NCBI RefSeq assembly: GCF_013403875.1
Contig: NZ_JACBNX010000035.1
Coordinates: 1 to 33,642, forward strand
Length of the DNA: 33,642 nt
Direction of reading: 5' to 3'
From: Burkholderia guangdongensis
GTDB taxonomy: Bacteria > Pseudomonadota > Gammaproteobacteria > Burkholderiales > Burkholderiaceae
Of the stretch, positions 8,087 to 14,930 are shown one piece after another. Position 1 is the stretch's first letter. The number at the start of each line of letters is the position of its first letter. The notes below the pieces were generated by a model, which saw only the letters and a program-made list of their open reading frames with translations, made no database searches and was not told where the DNA came from. The position numbers and the translations under genes are program-made.

Positions 8087-8115
8087 ATAGAGTCTCGCGC
8101 GCCCGCAACTGTCAA
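8087..8115 (-). promoter_or_regulatory. Possible sigma-70 promoter for the immunity-like gene
   Basis: On the minus strand a perfect TTGACA (8115-8110) is followed after 17 bp by CTCTAT (8092-8087), a weak -10 match. It sits directly beside the 47-nt hairpin. The spacing is right, but the -10 is only 3 of 6. Confidence 0.35.
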
Positions 8116-8162
8116 GAACTGGAGCAAGGTGCGCCCATACTGGGTGTACCTTGCTCCAGTTC
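8116..8162. repeat. 47-nt near-perfect hairpin (15-bp perfect arms, 21-bp stem)
   Basis: The perfect inverted arms are 8116-8130 and 8148-8162. The inner bases 8131-8136 and 8142-8147 extend the stem with four Watson-Crick and two G-T pairs, leaving a five-base loop (ATACT). It begins about 20 nt after the porin stop. No T-run follows on the porin strand; on the plus strand a T5 occurs 11 nt later. It could act as a 3'-end stabiliser or terminator for the porin, or mark the edge of the acquired patch. Confidence 0.7.
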
Positions 8163-8181
8163 GAACGCGCAACGTTTTTCG

Positions 8182-9303
8182 TCAGAAAATATTGCGCAGC
8201 CCGATCGCGACGCCGGTCTGGTTGTTGCGGCCCGGCAGTTCCACCGTCGCCGCGCCGGTCGCCTTGTTGAAGTCGACGGTGCCATACACTTCCGTGCGCT
8301 TCGACAGCGCATACTCGGCGAGCCCGACGATCGCATAGCGATTGCCGCTCGCGAGCGAGCCGTCCGCGGTCATCGCGTTACGCATGTGGTCGTAGTAGAA
8401 CGCGCCCGTCACCGTCAGCGGCGAGCTGACCTGCCAGCTCACGCCCGCGAACGGACCGTCGTCGACCCGGCCCGTGCCCTTCGACGACGGAATCGCCTGC
8501 TGCGCGAGCAGGCTGTCGACGAAGCCCGTGTCGTCCTTCGAGTGCAGATAGCCCGCGTAGACCTTCGCCGGGCCGAACGCGTACACGGCGTTCGCGTGGA
8601 AGATCGTCTGCTTGCGCGCGGAGTTGTCGCTGTTCTGCTGGAAGCCGCCCGCGATGCTGAGCGGCCCGGTCACGTACGACAGCGAGATCCCGTACGCATT
8701 GCCCTTGCCCGGGCTGCCCGGAATCTGTCCGGAGAAGCCGTTCGCGCCGGTCGATTCGTAGTTCGTGCCGAACGAGTACATCGTGCTGACCGTCAACCCG
8801 CTGAACGTGCCCGTGTACTTGACCATGTTGTCCGCGTACAGGCCCGCGCCGAGCGCGACCGGCAGCCATGCGTTCTCGAAGTAGTTGCCGACGGTCAACG
8901 GATCGTACGTGTCGGACAGCAGATCGAACAGCGGCGTCTTCTGGCGGCCGAGGGTCAGCGTGCCCCACGGGTTCGACAGCCCGACGTATGCCGCTCGGTT
9001 GAACAGGCGCCCGCTGTCGGCCATCGAGCCGTCCTGCAGGTTCACGCCGCTTTCGAGCTTGAAGAGCGCCTTCATGCCGCCGCCGAGATCCTCGGTGCCG
9101 TACATCCCGAAACGGCTGTTCGTGACGGCGCCGTTCGTCATGAACACCTTGCCGTCGTTGTTCGCGTTCGCGTTGGTCAGGTAGCGGATGCTGACGTCGG
9201 CGACGCCCCACAGTGTCACCGAACTTTGCGCCGCGGCGTGCTGGCATGCGAATGCGAGCGCCACGCCCCCTGCGATTGCTGCGAATGTGCTGGTCTGCTT
9301 CAT
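8182..9303 (-). CDS. General porin of the OmpC/Porin_4 type
   Basis: A 373-residue outer-membrane porin. ATG 9303 follows AAGGA and starts a standard signal peptide (MKQTSTFAAIAGGVALAFAC..., cut after HAAA, before QSSVTLWG). The mature start SSVTLWGVADVSIRYL and the elements NSRFGMYGTEDLGGGMKALF and LGRQKTP are typical of beta-proteobacterial trimeric porins, including the loop-3 region. The C-terminal Phe (GLRNIF) is the usual barrel-assembly signal. Length and layout are complete. It would allow passive diffusion of small hydrophilic solutes; substrate preference cannot be read from sequence. A 95-nt leader lies behind a candidate -10 (TATGAT). It is a monocistronic unit by position. Confidence 0.93.
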   Translation of the reverse strand: MKQTSTFAAIAGGVALAFACQHAAAQSSVTLWGVADVSIRYLTNANANNDGKVFMTNGAVTNSRFGMYGTEDLGGGMKALFKLESGVNLQDGSMADSGRLFNRAAYVGLSNPWGTLTLGRQKTPLFDLLSDTYDPLTVGNYFENAWLPVALGAGLYADNMVKYTGTFSGLTVSTMYSFGTNYESTGANGFSGQIPGSPGKGNAYGISLSYVTGPLSIAGGFQQNSDNSARKQTIFHANAVYAFGPAKVYAGYLHSKDDTGFVDSLLAQQAIPSSKGTGRVDDGPFAGVSWQVSSPLTVTGAFYYDHMRNAMTADGSLASGNRYAIVGLAEYALSKRTEVYGTVDFNKATGAATVELPGRNNQTGVAIGLRNIF

Positions 9304-9404
9304 GAGCGTTCCTTTATTTCGTGTTGTCTCCGTGTCGTGGCCGGCCGCCGGCTTGCGCGGCCGGGTCGATCGCGCGCGCTCGTGGCGCACGCGATACGCT
9401 CTGC

Positions 9405-9410
9405 ATCATA
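9405..9410 (-). promoter_or_regulatory. Candidate -10 box of the porin promoter
   Basis: TATGAT on the minus strand (5 of 6 to consensus) lies 102 bp before the porin start codon. The -35 region is poor, so an activator or another sigma factor may be involved. Confidence 0.35.
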
Positions 9411-9589
9411 AGACCGCGCGTTTCGTTGAAAGAAATTGAAATAGTCCCGCAACAAGCAACTGTCGCCTGCGCGCAACGGCGGGGGAGCGGCGCGCCGCCG
9501 GGCTGCGCGTTCGGTCCGCGCCGCCGGCCTGAACGGCGGCCGCGCATGCCGACGTGCCGACGTGCCAGCCTGCCGACGATCGGCGCCAA

Positions 9590-9595
9590 TATAAT
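9590..9595 (+). promoter_or_regulatory. Candidate -10 box for the 112-residue protein gene
   Basis: A perfect TATAAT lies 53 bp before the ATG at 9649, in otherwise very GC-rich DNA. No good -35 is seen at 16-18 bp. Confidence 0.45.
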
Positions 9596-9648
9596 GCTCG
9601 CGGCCGGCACGAAGCGTGCCGCGCCGCACCATCTTTTCAGAGCATTCA

Positions 9649-9987
9649 ATGACACCCGCGAAGTTTTTCCTGAGCTACACCGCCGTGCCGTTCGTCGCGA
9701 TCGTCCTGGTGGCCGTCTGGGCGTTCAACCACGAATCCGGCGAGATCGACGCGCGCCAGTACGCGGCGCTCGCCGCCGCGTATCCGTCGTTCACGCCGGC
9801 GCTGCAGCGCGAAGTCGGCGACGCGATACACGACGGCAAGCTGAGCAAGTCCGATTACGGATCGATCATGCGCGATGCGCTCGACGGCGGCTACGTGATC
9901 GACTGGCCCGCGACGACCGGCGACGTCGGCGCCGAGCGCGGCAAGCTGCTCGGCCTCGTCGGCAGCGAAGCGCATCCGGCGAGGTAA
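9649..9987 (+). CDS. Small single-pass membrane protein, unknown function
   Basis: A 112-residue protein beginning at ATG 9649; an in-frame upstream codon at 9616 is less likely because the leader after the TATAAT box would be too short. Residues about 6-25 (FFLSYTAVPFVAIVLVAVWAF) form a membrane anchor. The rest is a soluble domain rich in Ala, Asp and Tyr (REVGDAIHDGKLSKSDYGSIMRDALDGG). The segment around DAIHDGKLSKSDYGSIM looks helical and recurs in short Burkholderia proteins I cannot name. It is transcribed alone, divergent from the porin and convergent with the chromate transporter pair. A tandem repeat begins 22 bp after its stop. Confidence 0.65.
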   Translation: MTPAKFFLSYTAVPFVAIVLVAVWAFNHESGEIDARQYAALAAAYPSFTPALQREVGDAIHDGKLSKSDYGSIMRDALDGGYVIDWPATTGDVGAERGKLLGLVGSEAHPAR

Positions 9988-10008
9988 ACACCGACAGTCG
10001 GATCGGCG

Positions 10009-10102
10009 GTCAGCCCCGCAGTCAGACCCGCAGTCAGACCCGCAGTCAGGCCGCAGTCAGGCCGCAGTCAAGCTCGCAGTTTGGCTCACGGTCAGACCCG
10101 CA
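10009..10102 (+). repeat. 12-bp tandem repeat array, about eight units
   Basis: Units of consensus GTCAGACCCGCA run head to tail. They are three 12-mers, two 11-mers (GTCAGGCCGCA), two diverged 12-mers, and one perfect unit at 10091-10102. The array is flanked by an 11-bp direct repeat (CAGTCGGATCG at 9995-10005 and 10101-10111). It lies in the gap between two convergent genes and encodes nothing evident. Confidence 0.85.
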
Positions 10103-10132
10103 GTCGGATCGACAGCCACGCCACCGCCGGCA

Positions 10133-10660
10133 CTACTGCCCGAAGCCCGTCAGACCAACCAGCGCGCCAGCCGCGAGCAGCCACAGCGGATGGATGCGCG
10201 TGCGCCACGCGAGCACCGCGCACGCGGCCGTGATGCCCCACTGGATCGCGGTCGCGTTCGATGCGCGGGCGATCAGCACCGCGCTCGACACGACGAGGCC
10301 CGCGGTCACCGGCACCATCCCGAGCTGCACGTAGCGCCGCCACGGACGATGCCTGAAGCGCTCCCACGCATGCAGCGCGGCCATCGTCACGCACGACGAC
10401 GGCCCGAACTTCGCGATCGACGCGACGAGTAGCCCGGACCAGCCGGCGACGTGCCAGCCGACGAGCGGCACGATCATCATGTTCGGGCCCGGCGCCGCCT
10501 GCGCGAGCGCGAACAGCGCGGTGAACTCGGACGCGCTCATCCAGTGATGCACGTCGACGACCTGCCGCTGCATCTCCGGCAGGATCGTGTTGCCGCCGCC
10601 GAACGCGAGCAACGACAGCTGCGTGAAGATCGCCGCGAGCACGGCCAGCGTGGCGTTCAT
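10133..10660 (-). CDS. chrA: Chromate transporter family protein, short chain (second half)
   Basis: A 175-residue integral membrane protein of the CHR family. It carries one CHR domain: LLAFGGGNTILPEMQRQVVD near residues 16-35, LFALAQAAPGPNMMI, then further hydrophobic helices. Short-chain CHR proteins work as a pair equivalent to the two halves of long ChrA, which expels chromate from the cytoplasm. Its ATG overlaps the stop of the partner gene by 4 bp (ATGA), so the two are translationally coupled. Chromate is the family name; the real substrate may differ because no chrB or chrC is next to it. Confidence 0.85.
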   Translation of the reverse strand: MNATLAVLAAIFTQLSLLAFGGGNTILPEMQRQVVDVHHWMSASEFTALFALAQAAPGPNMMIVPLVGWHVAGWSGLLVASIAKFGPSSCVTMAALHAWERFRHRPWRRYVQLGMVPVTAGLVVSSAVLIARASNATAIQWGITAACAVLAWRTRIHPLWLLAAGALVGLTGFGQ

Positions 10661-11277
10661 CGCGTGCCTCCGCGAGCCGGGTCGGCGGGATCGACGGGAT
10701 CGGCGGGGGCAGCGTTCCGGTCGGCGCGCGCGGCGAGCCCGATGCTGACCGGCGTCAGCACGAGCATCGTCGCGACGAGCGGCACGCGCAGCACCGCGAT
10801 CGCGACGAACGCGGCCGCCGCGACGCCGAGCATCCGCGCGCCGCGCAGCGGCTTCGCGACCTTCAGCGCCATCGCCGCGAGCAGCCCGGCGGCGGCGGCC
10901 GACAGCCCGCCGAACAGATGGCGGACGGCAGGATCGTTCTGCGTTTTCGCGTACAGCACGCCGAGCCCGATCACGACGAGCGTCGGCCCCGCGATCAGCC
11001 CGAGCAGTCCGGCGAGCGCGCCGGGCACGCCGCGAAAGCGCATGCCGACCGCGACCGACAGGTTGATCACGTTGCCGCCGGGCAGGAACTGGCAGAGGCC
11101 GAGCAGATCGGTGAACTCGTCGGCGGAGAGCCAGCGGCGCTCGTCGACGAGCGCGCGCCTCACGAACGGCAGCGCTCCGCCAAACGAAATCAGCCCGAGG
11201 CGCAGGAAACCGGTGAAGAGCTCGACGAGCCCGATGCGGCGGGAGACGGCGCCGGGCGGCGCGACAGGGGATGGCAT
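10657..11277 (-). CDS. chrA: Chromate transporter family protein, short chain (first half)
   Basis: A 206-residue CHR-domain protein, the partner of the overlapping downstream gene. The ATG at 11277 has GAGG six bases upstream; a TTG at 11292 in frame is not needed. Motifs include LGLISFGGALPFVRRALVDE and LLGLCQFLPGGNVINLSVAVG, then several hydrophobic helices and a Pro/Ala/Asp tail (APADPVDPADPARGG). It is divergent from a LysR gene with 98 bp between the starts, so the regulator may control it. Two unlike halves forming a heterodimer is the usual arrangement of paired short CHR proteins. Confidence 0.86.
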   Translation of the reverse strand: MPSPVAPPGAVSRRIGLVELFTGFLRLGLISFGGALPFVRRALVDERRWLSADEFTDLLGLCQFLPGGNVINLSVAVGMRFRGVPGALAGLLGLIAGPTLVVIGLGVLYAKTQNDPAVRHLFGGLSAAAAGLLAAMALKVAKPLRGARMLGVAAAAFVAIAVLRVPLVATMLVLTPVSIGLAARADRNAAPADPVDPADPARGGTR

Positions 11278-11351
11278 GATGGTCCTCGGCAAACGGTCGA
11301 CGTCGAGATTACCGCCGCCCGGTGCGCGCGCAAAACGATTTTATCGGCGTG

Positions 11352-11376
11352 TGCTTGTGATCTAGAATCACAAGCA
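11352..11376. promoter_or_regulatory. Inverted repeat, probable LysR operator reaching the lysR start codon
   Basis: Perfect 10-bp arms (11352-11361 and 11367-11376) are separated by CTAGA. The core TTGTGAT...ATCACAA matches the dyad shape usual for LysR-type binding sites. Its right arm ends on the A of the regulator's ATG, so binding would block initiation of its own gene while leaving the divergent chromate gene about 75 bp away open to activation. The role is inferred from position and symmetry. Confidence 0.6.
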
Positions 11377-12254
11377 TGTCCCGCCTTCTGCCACCCTTTT
11401 CCGCGCTTCGCGCCTTTGAAGCCGCGGCGCGTCACGAGAGCTTCAGCGCCGCCGGCGACGAGCTGCATGTGACTCACGGTGCGATCAGCCGGCAGATCGC
11501 CGCATTCGAGGCGTGGCTCGGCAAACCGGTGTTCCTGCGGATCGGCAAGCGCGTGAAGCTCACCGACGACGGCCGCCAGTACCTCGACAGCGTGCGCGCC
11601 GCGTTCGACAGCATCGCGCTCGCGACCGAACGGCTGCGCCGCGCCGGCACCGCGCGCGTGCTGCGGATCAACGCACTGCCGACCTTCGCGATGAAATGGC
11701 TGCTGCCGCGCCTGTCGCGCTTCCAGCTGGAGGTGCCGAGCGTCGAACTGAAGCTGTCGACGTCGAACGCGCCGCTCGACGCGCTCGACGATTTCGATGT
11801 CGCGATCCATCGCGGCCCGGGCCCGTGGCCGCATTGCGCGAGCGGGCATTTTCTCGACGAGAGCATGATTCCGGTCTGCAGCCCGGCGCTGCTCAAGCGC
11901 CTGCCGATCGCGAGCGCCGACGACCTGTCGCGCCACGTGCTGCTGCATGCGGACACGCGCCCCGACGCATGGCGCGACTGGTTCGACGCGGCAGGCACGC
12001 CGATGAAAAACCGCAAGAAGCAGTCGTTCGACCACTTCTATCTGGCGCTGCAGGCGGCCGTCGACGGGCTCGGCGTCGCGCTCGGCCCGCTGCCGCTGAT
12101 CGACGACGAGCTCGCGAGCGGCCGGCTCGTGATGCCGCTCGCCGGCCCGCGAATCGGCACGCGCACGTACTGGTGGATCACGCCGCTCGAGCGCGCGAAC
12201 GAGCCGCTCGTCGCGCAGTTCTGCGCGTGGCTCGACGCGCAGGCGCGCGCGTGA
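11376..12254 (+). CDS. LysR-family transcriptional regulator (GcvA-like)
   Basis: A 292-residue regulator. The N-terminal winged helix-turn-helix covers about residues 6-65 (LRAFEAAARHESFSAAGDEL, HVTHGAISRQIAAFEAWLG), followed by the linker helix and a periplasmic-binding-type effector domain (from about residue 93). The sequence LPPFSALRAFEAAARHESF is typical of the GcvA-like subgroup. No Shine-Dalgarno sequence precedes the ATG because the operator dyad occupies that space, so the message could be leaderless or poorly translated. It is divergent from the chromate transporter pair, the expected target. The effector cannot be told from sequence. Confidence 0.9.
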   Translation: MSRLLPPFSALRAFEAAARHESFSAAGDELHVTHGAISRQIAAFEAWLGKPVFLRIGKRVKLTDDGRQYLDSVRAAFDSIALATERLRRAGTARVLRINALPTFAMKWLLPRLSRFQLEVPSVELKLSTSNAPLDALDDFDVAIHRGPGPWPHCASGHFLDESMIPVCSPALLKRLPIASADDLSRHVLLHADTRPDAWRDWFDAAGTPMKNRKKQSFDHFYLALQAAVDGLGVALGPLPLIDDELASGRLVMPLAGPRIGTRTYWWITPLERANEPLVAQFCAWLDAQARA

Positions 12255-12313
12255 CGTAGCGGGTCGTGGGGGGCGTGGCGGGCGCGGACTTTCACGCGCC
12301 GCCCGCGCGCGGC

Positions 12314-13621
12314 TCAGACGACCGGCCCCGGCTCCTTCTCCTTGCGCAGCACCGCGTACAGGATGATCGCGATGAACGTTGCGGTGCCGATCCCGCCGAG
12401 CGCGAAGCCGCCGAACTTCAGCGAGAAGTCGCCGGCGCCGAGCACGAGCGTGACCGCGGCGACGATCAGGTTGCGGTTGTCGGAGAAGTCGACGCGGTTC
12501 ACGACCCAGATCCGCGCGCCAGTGACCGCGATCAGCCCGAACACGACGATCGACATGCCGCCTAGCACCGGGCCCGGAATCGTCTGGATCACCGCGCCGA
12601 ACTTCGGCGAGAAGCCGAGCCCGATCGCGATCAGCGCGGCGACGACGAACACGAGCGTCGAGTAGATCCGCGTGACGGCCATCACGCCGATGTTCTCCCC
12701 GTACGTCGTGACGCCGGTGCCGCCGGCGAAACCGGACACGATCGTCGCGAGTCCGTCGCCGATGAACGCGCGGCCGACGTAGCGGTCGAGGTTCGTGCCC
12801 GTCATCGCGCTGACCGCCTTGATGTGGCCGAGGTTCTCGGCGACGAGGATCACCGCGATCGGCGCGAGCATCAGCATCGCGTGCGACTCGAACACCGGCG
12901 CGCTGAACTTCGGAATGCCGAACCACGCGGCGTGCGCGACGATCCCGAAATCGATCGGCTTGCCGAGGCCCATCCCGTTGGTCGCGACCGCGTAGATCGC
13001 GTACGCGATCACGAGCCCGATCAGGATCAGCAGGCGCTGCGCCATCCCGCGCGCGAACACCGCGACGCCGCCGACCGACAGCACGGTGACGAGCGCCATC
13101 GTCGAATCGAACGTCGAGCCGGACACGCCCTTGACCGCGATCGGCGCGAGGTTCAGGCCGATCACCGCGACGACCGAGCCGGTGACGGCGGGCGGCATCA
13201 GCGCCTCGATCCAGCGCGTGCCGAGCGCCGACACGATCAGCCCGAGCGCGACATAGACGACGCCGCACGCGACGATCCCGCCGAGCGCGACCGGGATGTT
13301 CGCGTTCGCGCCGCCGCCCGCGTAGCCGGTGACCGCGATCACGAGGCCGATGAACGCGAAGCTCGAGCCGAGGTAGCTCGGCACGCGGCCGCCGACGAGC
13401 ACGAAGAACAGCAGCGTGCCGATCCCGGACATGAAGATGCACAGATTCGGATCGAAGCCCATCAACAGCGGCGCGAGCACGGTCGAGCCGAACATCGCGA
13501 CGACGTGCTGCACGCCCATCGCGATCATCTGCGGCCACGCGAGCCGCTCGTCCGGACCGACGACGCGGTCCGCCGCGCCGCGCGGTTGCACCCGCCAGCG
13601 CGGGAAGTAGGAATCGGCCAT
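12314..13621 (-). CDS. NCS2-family uracil/pyrimidine permease (UraA/RutG-like)
   Basis: A 435-residue inner-membrane proton symporter. The ATG at 13621 follows AGGAG and gives MADSYFPRW; an in-frame codon at 13681 lies on the flgL stop. NCS2 marks are present: PSYLGSSFAFIG, the helix-8 motif VAENLGHIKAV, and the helix-10 motif TTYGENIGVMAVTRIYS, which are those of uracil permeases rather than xanthine or urate carriers. About 12-14 hydrophobic segments fit the 14-helix fold. The stop is 59 bp from the convergent LysR gene. It lies 56 bp downstream of flgL on the same strand, so some read-through from the flagellar operon is possible. No pyr or rut genes are near. Confidence 0.9.
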   Translation of the reverse strand: MADSYFPRWRVQPRGAADRVVGPDERLAWPQMIAMGVQHVVAMFGSTVLAPLLMGFDPNLCIFMSGIGTLLFFVLVGGRVPSYLGSSFAFIGLVIAVTGYAGGGANANIPVALGGIVACGVVYVALGLIVSALGTRWIEALMPPAVTGSVVAVIGLNLAPIAVKGVSGSTFDSTMALVTVLSVGGVAVFARGMAQRLLILIGLVIAYAIYAVATNGMGLGKPIDFGIVAHAAWFGIPKFSAPVFESHAMLMLAPIAVILVAENLGHIKAVSAMTGTNLDRYVGRAFIGDGLATIVSGFAGGTGVTTYGENIGVMAVTRIYSTLVFVVAALIAIGLGFSPKFGAVIQTIPGPVLGGMSIVVFGLIAVTGARIWVVNRVDFSDNRNLIVAAVTLVLGAGDFSLKFGGFALGGIGTATFIAIILYAVLRKEKEPGPVV

Positions 13622-13677
13622 CGAAAACTCTCCTGAAACGGGATCAGGCGCGAGTTTACCGATGCGCGATCCGTCCG

Positions 13678-14913
13678 TCACGGATTGATGTACTGGAACA
13701 GCGACAGATTCTGCAACTGGACGAACGCCTTCTGCGCGCCGGTCAGCGCGTTCTGCAGTTGCGTGTACTGGCTGATCGTCGACACCATGTCGGTGCTCGT
13801 CAGGTCGGACAGGTTGCTCGACGTCTGCATCGTGTTCGTCGACGTGACCGTCTGCATCGTCTGCACCATCTGCTCGCGGCCGCCGACCGCCGCGTGCACG
13901 GTCAGCACGTTCGCGCTCGTGTTCGCGAGCTTCGTCGAGAACGTCGCGGCCGCGTTCCTCAGCGCGGCGCCGGCCACCGCGTTGCCGGTGATCGGCGTCT
14001 GCAGCGCCGAGATCATCGTGTCGAGCGCGCCGAAGATGTCGGTGCCGGCCTGCTGCGCGGGCGTGACCGTGAACGTGTCGCCGGACGCCGGCGTGCCCGA
14101 GATCGCGACCGTCTGGCCGCCGCCGACGCTGATCGGCGCGCCCGACGTGTACGCCTGCGCGGCGGTCGTCGTCTGCGGGTTCGCCGAGGTGTCGGTGACC
14201 GTATAGGTCGGCGCGGCCGCGGTGCCGCCGAACGTGATCGTGTAGTTGTCGCCGTTCGCCCCGACCGACGGATCGGTGACGGACACCGTGCCGATCGTCG
14301 CGGTGCCCGAATTGTTCGGGCCGGCCGCCGGCACCGGCTGGGCGCCGGGCGTCGGCACCGACAGAAACACGGCCGCGCCGCTGTCGCCCTGCGCGACGGT
14401 CTGCCCGTCGGCGATCTGCACGTTGCGCGTGCCGCTGTCGCCGCTGTACGTGACGCCACCGCCCGGCTGGTTCGCGAACGGCTGCGCGCTCGCCTGGAAG
14501 CCCGAGAAGATGTAGTGGCCGCCGCTGTCGGTCGAGTTCGCGACCGTCATCAGCTGGTCGCGGTAGCCCTGCAGCTGCGTCGCGAGCGCCGAGCGGTTCG
14601 CGTCGGACAGCGAGCTGTCGCCCGCGCGGACCAGCAGCGTCTGGATGCTGTTCAGCACGTTGGTGACGCTCGACAGCGCCGAATCCTCGGCCTGCAGCGA
14701 CGTCAACGCGACGTTCTGGTTCGTCGTGTACTGCGACAGCGTCGCCGACGTCGCGGACAGCTGCACCGCCTGCGCGGCGCCGAGCGGATTGTCGGCGGGC
14801 GTCGACAGGCTGACCCCGCTCGCGATCTGCTGATAGAGCTGCGTGAGCTGGGACTGCTGGTCGTTCATCTGCGCGACGTTGACCTGAAAGAACTGGGACG
14901 TGGAAATACGCAT
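13678..14913 (-). CDS. flgL: Flagellar hook-filament junction protein FlgL (HAP3)
   Basis: A 411-residue secreted axial protein that joins FlgK to the flagellin filament. The N-terminal coiled-coil part (MRISTSQFFQVNVAQMNDQQ, then LTQLYQQIASG, TPADNPLGAA) and the C-terminal part (QYTQLQNALTGAQKAFVQLQ) are the conserved D0/D1 regions. The protein is about 90 residues longer than enteric FlgL (about 317). Much of the excess is a domain at about residues 200-283 that is nearly the same as one in FlgK. It starts 17 bp after flgK and has GGAAG before the ATG. It is likely co-transcribed with flgK from the FliA promoter at 16942-16968. It has no signal peptide, as expected for type III export. Confidence 0.95.
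   Translation of the reverse strand: MRISTSQFFQVNVAQMNDQQSQLTQLYQQIASGVSLSTPADNPLGAAQAVQLSATSATLSQYTTNQNVALTSLQAEDSALSSVTNVLNSIQTLLVRAGDSSLSDANRSALATQLQGYRDQLMTVANSTDSGGHYIFSGFQASAQPFANQPGGGVTYSGDSGTRNVQIADGQTVAQGDSGAAVFLSVPTPGAQPVPAAGPNNSGTATIGTVSVTDPSVGANGDNYTITFGGTAAAPTYTVTDTSANPQTTTAAQAYTSGAPISVGGGQTVAISGTPASGDTFTVTPAQQAGTDIFGALDTMISALQTPITGNAVAGAALRNAAATFSTKLANTSANVLTVHAAVGGREQMVQTMQTVTSTNTMQTSSNLSDLTSTDMVSTISQYTQLQNALTGAQKAFVQLQNLSLFQYINP
14063..14316 (-). repeat. flgL copy of the domain shared with flgK
   Basis: This segment codes for about 84 residues of FlgL matching FlgK 15298-15549. By eye 62 of 81 aligned residues are identical. The longest identical DNA run is 37 bp (14099-14135 with 15331-15367). 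Confidence 0.9.
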
Positions 14914-14930
14914 CGCGGGCTTCCCGGAAA

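Larger units (their letters stand above)
9304..9648. other. Divergent intergenic region between the porin and a small membrane protein
   Basis: This 345-bp stretch holds the two leaders and candidate promoters for the divergent genes. It also has a GC-rich centre with short imperfect 8-bp repeats of the form GCCGACGT (near 9548-9576). No convincing ORF, RNA gene or element was seen. Confidence 0.5.

Noticed and set aside
8029..9411. A 460-codon plus-strand frame opposite the porin
   Set aside because: Antisense shadow of a clear porin gene, Arg-rich, no motif.
10009..10102. Tandem repeat considered as a CRISPR array
   Set aside because: Units are only 11-12 bp and directly abut with no spacers; no cas genes are present.
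11190..13538. A 782-codon minus-strand frame through LysR and the permease gene
   Set aside because: It crosses three real genes in wrong frames and is Arg/Asp-rich without motifs.
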